Below, piece by piece: positions 1 through 8,580 of a DNA stretch of 64,000 nt. Made by a program: the position numbers and the translations under genes. The notes beneath the pieces are model-generated. The model saw only the letters and a program-made list of their open reading frames with translations. It had not been told where the DNA came from and did no database searches. The stretch comes from JAAFIP01 sp043774625 (lineage in GTDB: Bacteria > Pseudomonadota > Gammaproteobacteria > Burkholderiales > Burkholderiaceae_C): assembly GCA_043774625.1 (NCBI GenBank), contig JAYVTG010000113.1, positions 1 to 64,000 of the forward strand, read 5' to 3'. Numbering within the stretch: the first letter of the stretch is position 1; each line of letters begins with the position of its first letter.

Positions 1-2
1 TG

Positions 3-311
3 GCCGCCATTGCCACCATCGCCAGTGCCGCGCCTTTGCTGGGCTTGCTGGGCACGGTGATTGGCATGATCGACATTTTTGGCAGCCAGGGCGGCGGTGT
101 GAGCGGGGGGGCTGTGGGCAGCGGCAACCCGGCGCAGTTGGCGCACGGCATTTCGGTGGCGCTGTACAACACGGCTTTTGGTCTGATGGTGGCCATACCT
201 GCCCTGATTTTTTGGCGTTACTTTCGCGCTCGGGTAGACGGCTATTTGCTCACGCTGGAGCTGAGCGCCGAGCGCATGGCGCGGCATTTGTTGTCTTTGC
301 GTGGGCGGTAA
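3..311 (+). CDS. exbB: ExbB/TolQ/MotA-family proton channel subunit (3' part only)
   Basis: The reading frame is open from the left window edge, so the N-terminus is missing. The visible part holds a glycine-rich membrane helix (APLLGLLGTVIGMID) and a second hydrophobic segment (ALYNTAFGLMVAIPALIFW) followed by a basic tail, the two C-terminal helices typical of ExbB/TolQ/MotA channels. In this family ExbB and ExbD use the proton gradient to energise TonB-dependent uptake across the outer membrane. The next gene is exbD, five bases downstream, which supports ExbB over MotA or TolQ. The start codon lies outside the window. Confidence 0.85.
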   Translation, partial: AAIATIASAAPLLGLLGTVIGMIDIFGSQGGGVSGGAVGSGNPAQLAHGISVALYNTAFGLMVAIPALIFWRYFRARVDGYLLTLELSAERMARHLLSLRGR

Positions 312-315
312 GACG

Positions 316-750
316 ATGCGAATGAACTTTCACCGCACCCACCGCGACGAACCCGAGATCAACCTGATTCCGTTTATCGACGTGCTCTTGGTCGTCTTGA
401 TTTTTTTGATGCTGTCCACCACGTATAGCAAATTCACCGAAATGCAATTAAAGCTGCCCACTGCAGACGTCGATGCGCAGCGCGACTACCCCAAAGAAGT
501 GATCGTGTCCGTCAGCAGCGACGGGCGCTACAGCGTCAATAAAATTCCGGTAGATGGCCGCAGCGTCGAGCTGATTGGCACTGCGCTGGTAGACGCGGCC
601 AAAGCAGGCAAAGACAGTGTCATCATCATCAGTGCCGACGCACTGGCGTCGCACCAAAGCGTTATTACCGTGATGGAAGCCGCGCGCCGCGTGGGCCTGA
701 GCCAGGTGACTTTTGCTACCCAGTCTTCGGCGCAGGCCGGGGCCAGGTAA
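316..750 (+). CDS. exbD: ExbD/TolR biopolymer transport protein
   Basis: A 144-residue protein with one N-terminal membrane helix (INLIPFIDVLLVVLIFLML) carrying the aspartate that in ExbD/TolR lines the proton path, followed by a periplasmic domain of about 100 residues. This is the usual ExbD length and layout. I chose the ATG at 316 (MRMNFHR). An in-frame GTG at 301 would lie inside exbB and adds five residues with no better ribosome binding site. Together with exbB it would form the inner-membrane motor for TonB. lpxK follows in the same direction. Confidence 0.9.
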   Translation: MRMNFHRTHRDEPEINLIPFIDVLLVVLIFLMLSTTYSKFTEMQLKLPTADVDAQRDYPKEVIVSVSSDGRYSVNKIPVDGRSVELIGTALVDAAKAGKDSVIIISADALASHQSVITVMEAARRVGLSQVTFATQSSAQAGAR

Positions 751-826
751 ACGCTCCTTGCGTATGGCGCAGGGCTTACCCCGCTTGCCACAACACGGCG
801 CTGCTGGCGAGGTCACCAGCGCCAGC

Positions 827-1918
827 ATGGGGCCACCACAGCTCTCGTTCAAACATCGGCTGGCCGCGCGGCTGCAACGGTCCTGGACGCAGCGCGATTG
901 GCTCAGCCTGGCGTTGCTGGATGTGTCTTACCTGTACCGCGCTGCCGTGGCGTTACGACGCTGGACGTATGAACAGGGCCTTGCCGAGTGGGAAAAAATG
1001 CCGGTTCCTGTCATCGTCGTGGGCAATGTGGTGGCCGGCGGCGCAGGCAAAACACCTGTCGTTATTGAAATTGCGCGCGATTTGCTGGCGCGCGGTTGGC
1101 AGCCGGGTGTGGTGTCGCGGGGCTATGGGCGATCTGTAAATGGTGGATCGCTAGACGTTTTGGAAGTCACCTCCAGCACACCCGTTGCAGCATCGGGCGA
1201 TGAGCCGGCCCTTATCAAATATGCGCTTGACTCTGATGTATCGGCTCCTGTTTTTGTAGCAAACCAGCGTGCGGGCGCTGCCAAAGCCTTGCTGGCCGCC
1301 TACCCTCAAACCAATGTCATCGTCTGCGACGATGGCTTGCAGCACCTGGCTTTGCCGCGCGACGTGGAGGTCTGCGTTTTTGACGCTCGCGGCGTGGGCA
1401 ATGGCCGCCTGCTACCCGCTGGCCCGTTGCGCGAGCCCTGGCCACGCAAGCCCTACCATAGCCAAACATGCAAACCGCCTTCGCAATGGGTGCTGCACAC
1501 GGCAGGTGCGCCTGCTGGCGGCAATGATGCACGCACTGGTTTTACCGCCTTTGCCATCCAGCGCCGGCTTGCTAGCTACGCCTTGCGCGCCGATGGCAGC
1601 CAGGTGCCACTGACCGAACTGCAGGCAAAACCCCTCACCGCCCTGGCCGCCATCGCCCAACCAGAAGCTTTTTTCGCGATGCTGCGTGAACTGGGCCTGA
1701 ATATTACAGAAACCATCCCGTTGTCTGACCACTATAATTTTGATAGCTGGTCACGCACTATCCACGCTGGCAATACGCTTATTTGTACAGAAAAAGACGC
1801 TGTCAAGCTGTGGCAGCATGCACCCGGCGCACTGGCGATGCCGCTGCAAGTCAACATAGACCCCGCCTTCTTCACGGCGCTGCACGAAAAGCTATCATCC
1901 TTGTCTGCCAAGCCTTGA
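827..1918 (+). CDS. lpxK: Tetraacyldisaccharide 4'-kinase (lipid A synthesis)
   Basis: LpxK phosphorylates the 4' position of the lipid A disaccharide at the inner membrane. The 363-residue product has an N-terminal hydrophobic helix region, a Walker A motif GGAGKT at residues 71-76, the family signature SRGYGR, the CDDGLQH motif and the C-terminal TEKDAVK motif. The ATG at 827 gives the usual N-terminus; earlier in-frame starts at 713 and 764 add non-conserved sequence. A 41-bp repeat (1731-1771) lies inside the gene and encodes HYNFDSWSRTIHAGN between the DH and TEKDAVK motifs, so this stretch differs from other LpxK proteins but keeps the frame. Confidence 0.93.
   Translation: MGPPQLSFKHRLAARLQRSWTQRDWLSLALLDVSYLYRAAVALRRWTYEQGLAEWEKMPVPVIVVGNVVAGGAGKTPVVIEIARDLLARGWQPGVVSRGYGRSVNGGSLDVLEVTSSTPVAASGDEPALIKYALDSDVSAPVFVANQRAGAAKALLAAYPQTNVIVCDDGLQHLALPRDVEVCVFDARGVGNGRLLPAGPLREPWPRKPYHSQTCKPPSQWVLHTAGAPAGGNDARTGFTAFAIQRRLASYALRADGSQVPLTELQAKPLTALAAIAQPEAFFAMLRELGLNITETIPLSDHYNFDSWSRTIHAGNTLICTEKDAVKLWQHAPGALAMPLQVNIDPAFFTALHEKLSSLSAKP
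1731..1771 (-). repeat. 41-bp interspersed repeat, copy 1 (inside lpxK)
   Basis: Read on the minus strand it starts GCCAGCGTGGATAGTGCGTG and ends in an imperfect hairpin around CTATCAAAATTATAG. It aligns without gaps over 41 bp with 15 other copies in the window. It is translated as part of lpxK. Confidence 0.85.
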
Positions 1919-1969
1919 ACTTGTAGCCCCAAACTTGCAGCCCTATTCCACGCTTACCAAGACCCCACC

Positions 1970-2185
1970 ATGGACCCCAAACTGCTAGAACTCCTCGTTT
2001 GCCCCGTCACCAAAGGCCCCCTTGGCTACGACCGCCAAAAGAGCGAGCTGGTCAGCCGCAGCGCGCGCCTGGCCTACCCCGTGCGAGACGGCATTCCCAT
2101 CTTGCTGGAAAGCGAAGCCCGCGTCTTGACGGACGACGAAATTGACACCTTGCACGGCAAAGTCTCGCAGCCTTCGCCCCTGTAA
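1970..2185 (+). CDS. Trm112-like / UPF0434 small protein
   Basis: A 71-residue protein beginning MDPKLLELLVCPVTKGPL with the CP(V/T)xKGPL motif, YPVRDGIPILL core and acidic end of the Trm112/YcaR (UPF0434) family. In bacteria it sits almost invariably between lpxK and kdsB, as here, but its role is not firmly established. It keeps one of the usual paired cysteines (CPVTKG), and the second Cys pair of the eukaryotic Trm112 zinc site is absent. kdsB starts 12 bases downstream. Confidence 0.9.
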   Translation: MDPKLLELLVCPVTKGPLGYDRQKSELVSRSARLAYPVRDGIPILLESEARVLTDDEIDTLHGKVSQPSPL

Positions 2186-2197
2186 CCCATCGCGCGT

Positions 2198-2965
2198 ATG
2201 GCCTTCACCGTCCTCATCCCTGCCCGCCTCGCATCCACCCGCCTTCCCAACAAGCCGCTGGCCGACATTGCAGGCCTGCCCATGATCGTGCGGGTAGCGC
2301 AGCGTGCTATGCTTTCGGGAGCTGCCCGCGCAGTAGTGGCGTGCGATAGCGCCCAGATAGCGGATGTTTGCAAAGCCCACGGCATCGCAGCCGTCATCAC
2401 CCGCGCAGACCACCCAAGCGGCAGCGACCGCCTGGCCGAAACTTGCAACCTGCTCCAGTTGAAAGACGACGAGATCGTGGTGAATGTGCAGGGCGATGAA
2501 CCCCTGATTGACCCGGTATTGATCGATTCAGTTGCCATTTTGCTAGAAAAATCGCCTCACGCCAGCATGGGTACTGCGGCGCACGCTATCACATCGGTAG
2601 CAGATGCGCATAACCCCAACGTCGTTAAAGTGGTGCTAGACGCCAGCAACCACGCCCTGTACTTCAGCCGCAGCCTCATTCCCTTTGTGCGAGACGCCAA
2701 GCCAGACCAGCAAAGCACCGACCTGGGCGCACACCCCCCTCTGCGCCACGTTGGCATCTACAGCTACCGCGCAGGCTTCTTGCGGCTGTTTCCCACCCTG
2801 CCCCAGGCCCCCATAGAAATGGCAGAAAGCCTGGAACAACTGCGCGCCCTGTGGCACGGCCACCGCATCGCCGTGCATGTGTGCCCCCACGCACCGGGGC
2901 CGGGCGTGGACACGCCAGAAGATTTGGAGCGGGTGCGAGCCTTGTTTGCCAAGCCGAAACCGTAA
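2198..2965 (+). CDS. kdsB: 3-deoxy-manno-octulosonate cytidylyltransferase (CMP-Kdo synthetase)
   Basis: KdsB activates Kdo with CTP for transfer to lipid A. The 255-residue protein starts FTVLIPARLASTRLPNKPL, the nucleotide-binding loop of the family, and contains NVQGDEPLI and the HVGIYSYR motif; all expected blocks are present at the expected length. It is in an operon-like row after lpxK and the Trm112-like gene. Confidence 0.95.
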   Translation: MAFTVLIPARLASTRLPNKPLADIAGLPMIVRVAQRAMLSGAARAVVACDSAQIADVCKAHGIAAVITRADHPSGSDRLAETCNLLQLKDDEIVVNVQGDEPLIDPVLIDSVAILLEKSPHASMGTAAHAITSVADAHNPNVVKVVLDASNHALYFSRSLIPFVRDAKPDQQSTDLGAHPPLRHVGIYSYRAGFLRLFPTLPQAPIEMAESLEQLRALWHGHRIAVHVCPHAPGPGVDTPEDLERVRALFAKPKP

Positions 2966-3098
2966 GCTGTTGCTCCTGTGAGCCGTGCTATCCTTCACGC
3001 TTACGAGACACTTGGCCAGTTAATGTCGCCCCTTGGACACAAAGAGCGGCTGAAGAACCAAGAAATAATAGACAAGTTTTACACATCCAAGGACTTTC

Positions 3099-3755
3099 AT
3101 GAGACTGATTTTGTTGGGCGCGCCGGGTGCGGGCAAAGGGACGCAGGCTACGTTTATTTGCCAAAAGTACGGCATACCGCAAATCTCCACCGGCGACATG
3201 CTGCGTGCTGCGGTGAAGGCTGGCTCGCCCATGGGTTTGAAAGCCAAAGCAGTGATGGATTCTGGCGCCTTGGTTTCCGACGACATCATCATTGATTTGG
3301 TCAAAGAACGCATTACCCAACCCGACTGCGCCAATGGCTTTTTGTTTGATGGTTTTCCGCGCACCATTCCGCAAGCAGACGCGATGAAGGCAGCGGGCGT
3401 CAAGCTCGATTACGTTTTAGAAATTGACGTGCCCTTTGATTCCATTATCGAACGCATGAGTGGCAGGCGCAGCCACCCCGCCAGTGGCCGCACCTACCAT
3501 GTCAAGTTCAACCCACCCAAGGTAGAAGGCCAAGACGACGTGACCGGCGAACCGCTGATTCAGCGCGAAGACGATAAGATGGAGACCGTGCAAAAGCGAC
3601 TGGACGTGTACAGCGCGCAAACCCGCCCCCTGGTTCAGTATTACAGCAGCTGGGCCCAGGCTGAATCTGCGGCTGCCCCCAAGTACCGCGCCATTAGCGG
3701 CACTGGCAGTGTGGAAGACATTACAACGCGGGCCATGGCGGCTTTATCCAGCTAA
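3099..3755 (+). CDS. adk: Adenylate kinase
   Basis: Adk balances ATP, ADP and AMP in the cytoplasm. The 218-residue product starts MRLILLGAPGAGKGTQA (P-loop) and has the FDGFPRT motif, and the long LID domain (RRSHPASGRTYHVKFNPPK). The LID lacks the four zinc-binding cysteines, as in other Gram-negative long-form adenylate kinases. The 133 bp between kdsB and adk hold no recognisable gene. Confidence 0.96.
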   Translation: MRLILLGAPGAGKGTQATFICQKYGIPQISTGDMLRAAVKAGSPMGLKAKAVMDSGALVSDDIIIDLVKERITQPDCANGFLFDGFPRTIPQADAMKAAGVKLDYVLEIDVPFDSIIERMSGRRSHPASGRTYHVKFNPPKVEGQDDVTGEPLIQREDDKMETVQKRLDVYSAQTRPLVQYYSSWAQAESAAAPKYRAISGTGSVEDITTRAMAALSS

Positions 3756-3767
3756 AGTAGCGTGCTT

Positions 3768-5174
3768 ATGAGCCGCTTACGCATTGGGGGATGGAGCTGC
3801 TGCAAACCCTGGGTGGCGTTTGTGGCACTACTGTGCTTTGCCCTGCTGGGTCTGGCCCAGACCAGCCGTGCCCCTGTCCCGCCCCCGACCCAAGAAGAAC
3901 CTGCGGCCCCCGTCGTCATCCCCTCGGGTGCTGCGCAATCGCTGTGGAGCAATAGCAAGAACCGGCTCTTGCGCATTCGCATTGTGCCCATAGGCCAAAG
4001 CAGCCAAACCAGTGTCGGGTCTGGTTTTTTTGTATCTCCAGACGGTTTGGTGATCAGCAACTTTCACGTCATTAGCCAGGTCGCACTCAAGCCAGAGCGC
4101 TATGAAATTCAATACGAATTGCCCGATGGTGAAAAGGGCAAACTCAGCTTGCTGGCAGTCGATGTGGTGCATGACCTGTCTTTGCTGCAATTGCAAAACG
4201 CTCAAAATGCTCAAAGCGCTGCCAGTGCACCTGCCAAGCTGCGCGACCCATTCAACTTTCGCCCACTGGCCAAGCCCCTCGCACGGGGTGAACGCATTTT
4301 TTCTTTAGGTAACCCACTGGACGTGGGCTTTGCCGTGACCGAAGGCACCTACAACGGTTTGGTCGAGCGCAGTTTTGTACCCAACCTGTTTTTCAGTGGC
4401 ACGATGAATGGGGGTATGAGTGGCGGGCCAGCGGTTGATGCGGCAGGTCAGGTTATTGGTGTGAATGTGGCCAAGCGGATGGATGGCGAACAGGTGAGCT
4501 TTTTGGTGCCCGCCGAGCACGCCCTGCGCTTGCTCACGTCTGCAACCAAGCCGCCCAAAGACATCCAGCCACAAACCAAGCCCATGTACCCTGAAGTCAC
4601 GCAACAGCTCTTGGCGCACCAGCAAGAGCTGACCAAGCGCTTTTTGGCTGAGCCTTGGGCCAGCCAGTTTCATGGCCAGGTGAACGTACCCATACCGGCA
4701 GACACTTTCTTTCGCTGCTGGGGTTCGCGCGAACAGTCCGAAAACAAAGCGTTGCAATACGCCCGCAACAACTGCCGCATGGAAACTCAGTTGTTCACAG
4801 GTGACGGCTCCACAGGCTTTTTTAGCACGCAATACGAAGCCTATGAAGCCGACAAACTGGGCACCGCCCGGTTTATGGACCGCTATTCGCGCAGCTTTCA
4901 AAACGAATACTTCAGCGCCAGCGTGCGCCCTGCCACCAAGCCGCTGTGCGAAGAGGGTTTTGTGCAGTCTTCCAATGGCCCGCCTTTGCGCACTGTGGTG
5001 TGTATGCAGGCGTTCAAAAAATTCCCAGGCTTGTATCAACTCTCGGTGCTGGTAGCCACGCTGGATCAAAACACGCAGGGTGTGCTCAGCCGTTTTAATG
5101 CGTCGGGCGTGAGCATGGACAGTGCCAAACTGTTGACAAAGCATTTTCTGTCGGGCTTCACATGGAAGAAGTGA
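3768..5174 (+). CDS. Trypsin-like (S1C) serine protease with unassigned C-terminal domain
   Basis: A 468-residue protein with an N-terminal hydrophobic segment (VAFVALLCFALLGLAQ) that looks like a signal peptide, a Pro-rich linker, then a chymotrypsin-fold domain with the three catalytic elements in order: NFHVI (His), DLSLLQL (Asp) and GMSGGPA (Ser). Unlike HtrA/DegP there is no PDZ domain. The last 200 residues form a domain with several cysteines that I do not recognise. An ATG at 3768 is used; an in-frame GTG at 3762 adds two residues. The FHA gene overlaps its last 13 bases, suggesting translational coupling. Substrate unknown. Confidence 0.8.
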   Translation: MSRLRIGGWSCCKPWVAFVALLCFALLGLAQTSRAPVPPPTQEEPAAPVVIPSGAAQSLWSNSKNRLLRIRIVPIGQSSQTSVGSGFFVSPDGLVISNFHVISQVALKPERYEIQYELPDGEKGKLSLLAVDVVHDLSLLQLQNAQNAQSAASAPAKLRDPFNFRPLAKPLARGERIFSLGNPLDVGFAVTEGTYNGLVERSFVPNLFFSGTMNGGMSGGPAVDAAGQVIGVNVAKRMDGEQVSFLVPAEHALRLLTSATKPPKDIQPQTKPMYPEVTQQLLAHQQELTKRFLAEPWASQFHGQVNVPIPADTFFRCWGSREQSENKALQYARNNCRMETQLFTGDGSTGFFSTQYEAYEADKLGTARFMDRYSRSFQNEYFSASVRPATKPLCEEGFVQSSNGPPLRTVVCMQAFKKFPGLYQLSVLVATLDQNTQGVLSRFNASGVSMDSAKLLTKHFLSGFTWKK

Positions 5175-6262
5175 CCCACGCCATGCCAGCTCCCCAGGCT
5201 GTAGTCGTGATCGACGTATTGTCGGCCCACGGCGAGGTATTGCGCAGCCAGTCGTTTAGCCAATGGCCTGTGCGCATTGGCCGCTCCGTCCATTGCGATA
5301 TGGTGCTGAACGAGCCTTACATCGCGCCCATGCAATGCCTACTGGATGCACGCCATGCGCCAGGTCAAGAGCCTGTGCTGGAGCTGCGAGCACTCGACAC
5401 CACGAACACCTGCCACGTGCAACCTTTGGGCAACGCAAAGCATGAGGCTAAAGCATTGCAAGCCGATGCGCTGCACCTGGCAACTGCCGTCTTGCAGTCT
5501 GTAGAGCTGCGTGTGGGCACTAGCCACCTGCGTCTGCGTACAGCCGACATGGTGCTGGCACCTACCCAGTTACTCAAGCACCGCATGCCACGGGTGCCGG
5601 CTGCACTGACCCATCTTGGGCGATGGTCCTTGGGGGTGTGGGCAACGTGCAGCGCAGTACTGTTTATAGCCTCAGTGGTGTGGGAGCTATGGCTGAACAA
5701 TAACCCCGACGCCACCAGCCAACCACTGACTTTGCAAACAGCCACCACCTTCATCGCCGTGGTGCTGTGGGCGGGCGTTTGGGCCGTTTTGAGCAAAATT
5801 TTCAGACGGCAAGCCAACTTTGTATTCCATATCTTTGTTATCTGTACGTTCGGCTTTGTGAGTGTGGCGCTTTTGTATGCGCTGCATTTTGTAGCGTTCA
5901 GCTTTTCCTGGTCACTACTGGGACGTATGGATTCTTTGGTGTGGATCGTTGTCATCACGGGACTCATCTATGCCCATCTGCGCGGCGTTGTCATCCATGC
6001 GGGGCGGGTCCTGCATGGTGCCGTGCTGTCGCTGGGTCTCTTGGTACTGGGTATTGTTTGCTGGAGCAATTACCAAAAAACCGATTCCATATTGTCTACG
6101 CCGTACCTGAGCTACTTGCACCGGCCCGCCTTGCGTCTGGCCGCACCCATGTCACCCGACATGATCGTCGGTCGCTTACAAAGCATGCAAACGGAATTGA
6201 ACCAACGCGCAGCCATAGTGGAGCCAGGTGAGGACAGCAGCCCTGCTGGGGCCGAGGAGTAG
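5162..6262 (+). CDS. FHA-domain membrane protein
   Basis: A 366-residue protein. Residues 20-125 form a forkhead-associated domain (WPVRIGRSVHCDMVLNEPYIAPMQC), which normally binds phosphothreonine, although the usual serine after the GR loop region is not fully canonical. Residues 145-310 contain about five hydrophobic helices, and the C-terminal tail is short and polar. It overlaps the 3' end of the upstream protease gene by 13 bp, so the two probably act together at the envelope. A PEGA-type Ser/Thr kinase lies at 53.1 kb, but nothing in the sequence links it to this protein. Confidence 0.75.
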   Translation: MEEVTHAMPAPQAVVVIDVLSAHGEVLRSQSFSQWPVRIGRSVHCDMVLNEPYIAPMQCLLDARHAPGQEPVLELRALDTTNTCHVQPLGNAKHEAKALQADALHLATAVLQSVELRVGTSHLRLRTADMVLAPTQLLKHRMPRVPAALTHLGRWSLGVWATCSAVLFIASVVWELWLNNNPDATSQPLTLQTATTFIAVVLWAGVWAVLSKIFRRQANFVFHIFVICTFGFVSVALLYALHFVAFSFSWSLLGRMDSLVWIVVITGLIYAHLRGVVIHAGRVLHGAVLSLGLLVLGIVCWSNYQKTDSILSTPYLSYLHRPALRLAAPMSPDMIVGRLQSMQTELNQRAAIVEPGEDSSPAGAEE

Positions 6263-6284
6263 GCTTTACGCACCTGTCTTGCTC

Positions 6285-7316
6285 CTAGCCAGTCAATGCC
6301 ACGCCCGCCAATTGCAGCACCATGCGGATGCGCGCTTTGGAATAAGGCAAGCTACCAGCACCGGGCAAGGCGTCATTCGGGGTATCCGTTACTCCGCCTT
6401 GGCAGCGGGTACTGCGCATTACCTGGATGCCCTGGGCCTGCGCTTGCAGCAACGCGGTTTGCAGGTCATGGTGCAGCGTGCCGTTACCCGTACCTGCCGC
6501 GATGATGCCCTGCACCCGGTTGTCACCCTGCTCTTGCAGCAAGGCGCGAACCAGTGCGCCGCTGGCTGAGGTATGGTTCAAAATGATTTCCACGCGAGGC
6601 CACCGGGTGATGTTCGCTATATATTTGATAGCTTCTCGCGCAGTATCCACGCTGGCATTAGGCAGTTTTTCATGATAAAGAGGTGTTGTGGAGGCTTTCC
6701 ACGTCACGCAAGCCATTTCGCCCACGTTGTGTGCTTTGGTAGCCATGCGACCCGCAGGTTCTGCATCGCCGCTGCTAAATGCGTTGAGCCTGTGCGCATG
6801 CACTTTTTGCACTAGCGCGCCCTGGTGCACGTCGCCTGCGCACACACACAGCACGCCGCGTGCCTGCGGGTCTAGCGCTAGAGCCACGGCGTCTCGCAGA
6901 TTGGTTGGGCCGTCGGCCTGGCTAGACGTGGCGGGGCGCATGGCGCAGGTCAGCACCACAGGCTTAAAGGCGGGTAACAGCAGGTGCAAAAAATAAGCGG
7001 TTTCTTCCAGCGTGTCGGTGCCGTGGGTGATGACAATGCCAGCCACATCGTCCTGCGCCATCCAGTGCAAACAACGCGCTGCCAAGCGTGCCATGGTGGC
7101 AAAGTCCATGTCTTTGCTGTCCAACTGGGCCACCTGTTCGCTGTGTAGCGCGTGGCCGCCCAAAGCCTGCTCAAGGCCCGGTACGACCTGCAAAAGCTGC
7201 GCCACGCTGATTTGAGCGGCGGTATAGCCGGTGTGGTCTGCACTGCTGGTGGCGGTGCCTGCAATCGTGCCACCTGTGCCCAAAACCACTACTTTTTTCA
7301 AATTATTTTTGCACAT
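6285..7316 (-). CDS. L-asparaginase (AnsA/type I-like)
   Basis: Hydrolyses L-asparagine to aspartate and ammonia. The 343-residue protein shows the N-terminal TGGTIAG motif at residues 14-20 (nucleophilic Thr17) and the second catalytic block HGTDTLEE at 98-105. There is no signal peptide, so it is probably cytoplasmic. A 41-bp repeat is embedded at 6617-6657, in sense orientation, encoding ASVDTAREAIKYIA. It runs convergent with the FHA gene and divergent from lexA; the two SOS boxes at 7338-7372 lie just upstream of its start, so SOS repression of this gene is also possible. Confidence 0.9.
   Translation of the reverse strand: MCKNNLKKVVVLGTGGTIAGTATSSADHTGYTAAQISVAQLLQVVPGLEQALGGHALHSEQVAQLDSKDMDFATMARLAARCLHWMAQDDVAGIVITHGTDTLEETAYFLHLLLPAFKPVVLTCAMRPATSSQADGPTNLRDAVALALDPQARGVLCVCAGDVHQGALVQKVHAHRLNAFSSGDAEPAGRMATKAHNVGEMACVTWKASTTPLYHEKLPNASVDTAREAIKYIANITRWPRVEIILNHTSASGALVRALLQEQGDNRVQGIIAAGTGNGTLHHDLQTALLQAQAQGIQVMRSTRCQGGVTDTPNDALPGAGSLPYSKARIRMVLQLAGVALTG
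6617..6657 (-). repeat. 41-bp interspersed repeat, copy 2 (inside asparaginase)
   Basis: Minus-strand reading begins GCCAGCGTGGATACTGCGCG and ends TATATAGC. The terminal GCTAT/ATAGC inverted repeat is intact. It is read through in frame by the asparaginase gene. Confidence 0.87.
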
Positions 7317-7337
7317 GTACTTGCATTTTCAAAAAAG

Positions 7338-7353
7338 CTGATTTAATATACAG
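7338..7353 (+). promoter_or_regulatory. LexA (SOS) box 1
   Basis: CTGATTTAATATACAG matches the CTG-N10-CAG operator with an AT-rich core. It lies about 110 bp before lexA and 22 bp before the divergent asparaginase start. Together with box 2 it indicates autoregulation of lexA, as is usual. Confidence 0.8.
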
Positions 7354-7356
7354 TTA

Positions 7357-7372
7357 CTGGATAAGAAATCAG
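7357..7372 (+). promoter_or_regulatory. LexA (SOS) box 2
   Basis: CTGGATAAGAAATCAG is a second CTG-N10-CAG site, with centres 19 bp apart from box 1. Tandem operators of this kind upstream of lexA allow cooperative repression. Confidence 0.72.
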
Positions 7373-7463
7373 TGCTGCGTCTCAATCTCGCAGTTGCCCA
7401 CAGCACGGTTTCTTGCCCTTTTGAATTTTCCAAGTGTTTTGATTCCGACTACAGGAGTGTGAC

Positions 7464-8189
7464 ATGTTTAAAAGCATTGACAGGCAATCTAGAGGCGAAC
7501 AGTCTATAGGTGAGCAGCCCAAGCTTACCGCCCGCCAGCAGCAAATTCTGGACCTGGTGCAAACGGCCATCCGCCGCACCGGTGCGCCCCCAACGCGGGC
7601 AGAAATTGCGACCGAACTGGGTTTTAAGTCCGCCAACGCGGCTGAAGAACATTTGCAGGCGCTGGCACGCAAAGGCGTGATTGAACTGGTTAGCGGCACG
7701 TCGCGTGGCATTCGTTTGCGTAGCGAGACCTTGCGCAACATCCATGAATCACGCACCGAAAGCCTCAACCCGCTATTGCAGCCTTTGCAGGCACTGGCGC
7801 AACTCGCCCTGCCCCTCATTGGGCGCGTGGCAGCCGGTTCGCCCATTTTGGCGCAAGAAAATCTGGACCGCACCTACTATGTCGAAAGCAGTCTGTTCCA
7901 GTCCAAGCCAGACTATTTGCTCAAAGTGCGCGGCATGAGCATGCGTGACGCCGGCATTATGGACGGCGACCTATTGGCCGTGCAAAGCAGCAAAGATGCC
8001 CGCAATGGTCAAATCGTGGTGGCGCGTCTGGGTGAAGAAGTTACCGTCAAGCGCTTTCAGCGCAACCAGCATTTGATCGAATTACACGCCGAAAACCCCG
8101 ACTTCAAAACCATCGTGGTCGAACCTGGCGAGCCGTTCGAAATTGAAGGCTTGGCTGTTGGCTTGATCCGCAACAGCATGCTGATGTAG
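7464..8189 (+). CDS. lexA: LexA repressor
   Basis: SOS repressor and self-cleaving serine protease. The 241-residue protein has an N-terminal winged helix (LTARQQQILDLVQ...PPTRAEIATELGFKS), the cleavage site Ala124-Gly125 within RVAAGSPILA, and the catalytic pair Ser159 (GMSM) and Lys196 (VTVKRF). About 20 extra residues precede the usual LexA start. The ATG at 7464 has a plausible ribosome binding site (ACAGGAGTGTGAC). Two LexA boxes precede the gene. Confidence 0.95.
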   Translation: MFKSIDRQSRGEQSIGEQPKLTARQQQILDLVQTAIRRTGAPPTRAEIATELGFKSANAAEEHLQALARKGVIELVSGTSRGIRLRSETLRNIHESRTESLNPLLQPLQALAQLALPLIGRVAAGSPILAQENLDRTYYVESSLFQSKPDYLLKVRGMSMRDAGIMDGDLLAVQSSKDARNGQIVVARLGEEVTVKRFQRNQHLIELHAENPDFKTIVVEPGEPFEIEGLAVGLIRNSMLM

Positions 8190-8265
8190 AACCAGCGCCA
8201 GGGCTGTTTGAGTCCTGGCATTTCTCGTTTCTTCCCGCAATCGCAACCGTTATGGAGAACGCACC

Positions 8266-8571
8266 ATGGCTACCGCTTTGTCTTTTTTCTCGTCCAGCCT
8301 GTTAGCTCCTTTGCAGTCTGTAGTGCTATTTTTTGCACCACATGCTCCAGTAGCCAAACGGATGTCTGCACCACGCGCTCAGCTCCCCGCAGCAGCGCCC
8401 ATGCCTGCATCGACCACAATTGCAGCACAAGCGCATGCCCTGCGCGTGCTACGCGTGTCTGAAACAGGCATTCCCATAGGCAGTGCAGGCCGCATGCGCA
8501 TGTCAGGCCGCTTTGCTGACGTATGTGCAGAACTGGACCGTCTGGCTGCGCTCGAAATGCGTGCAGCCTGA
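8266..8571 (+). CDS. Small Ala-rich protein downstream of lexA, function unknown
   Basis: A 101-residue protein with a hydrophobic N-terminus (ALSFFSSSLLAPLQSVVLFF), an Ala/Pro-rich middle and a charged C-terminal part (IPIGSAGRMRMSGRFADVCAELDRLAALE). The ATG at 8266 is preceded by a good GGAGAA site. It follows lexA by 76 bp in the same direction, so SOS-linked expression is possible, but I do not recognise the family. The N-terminus could be a membrane anchor or a non-cleaved signal. Confidence 0.6.
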   Translation: MATALSFFSSSLLAPLQSVVLFFAPHAPVAKRMSAPRAQLPAAAPMPASTTIAAQAHALRVLRVSETGIPIGSAGRMRMSGRFADVCAELDRLAALEMRAA

Positions 8572-8580
8572 ATCATTTTT

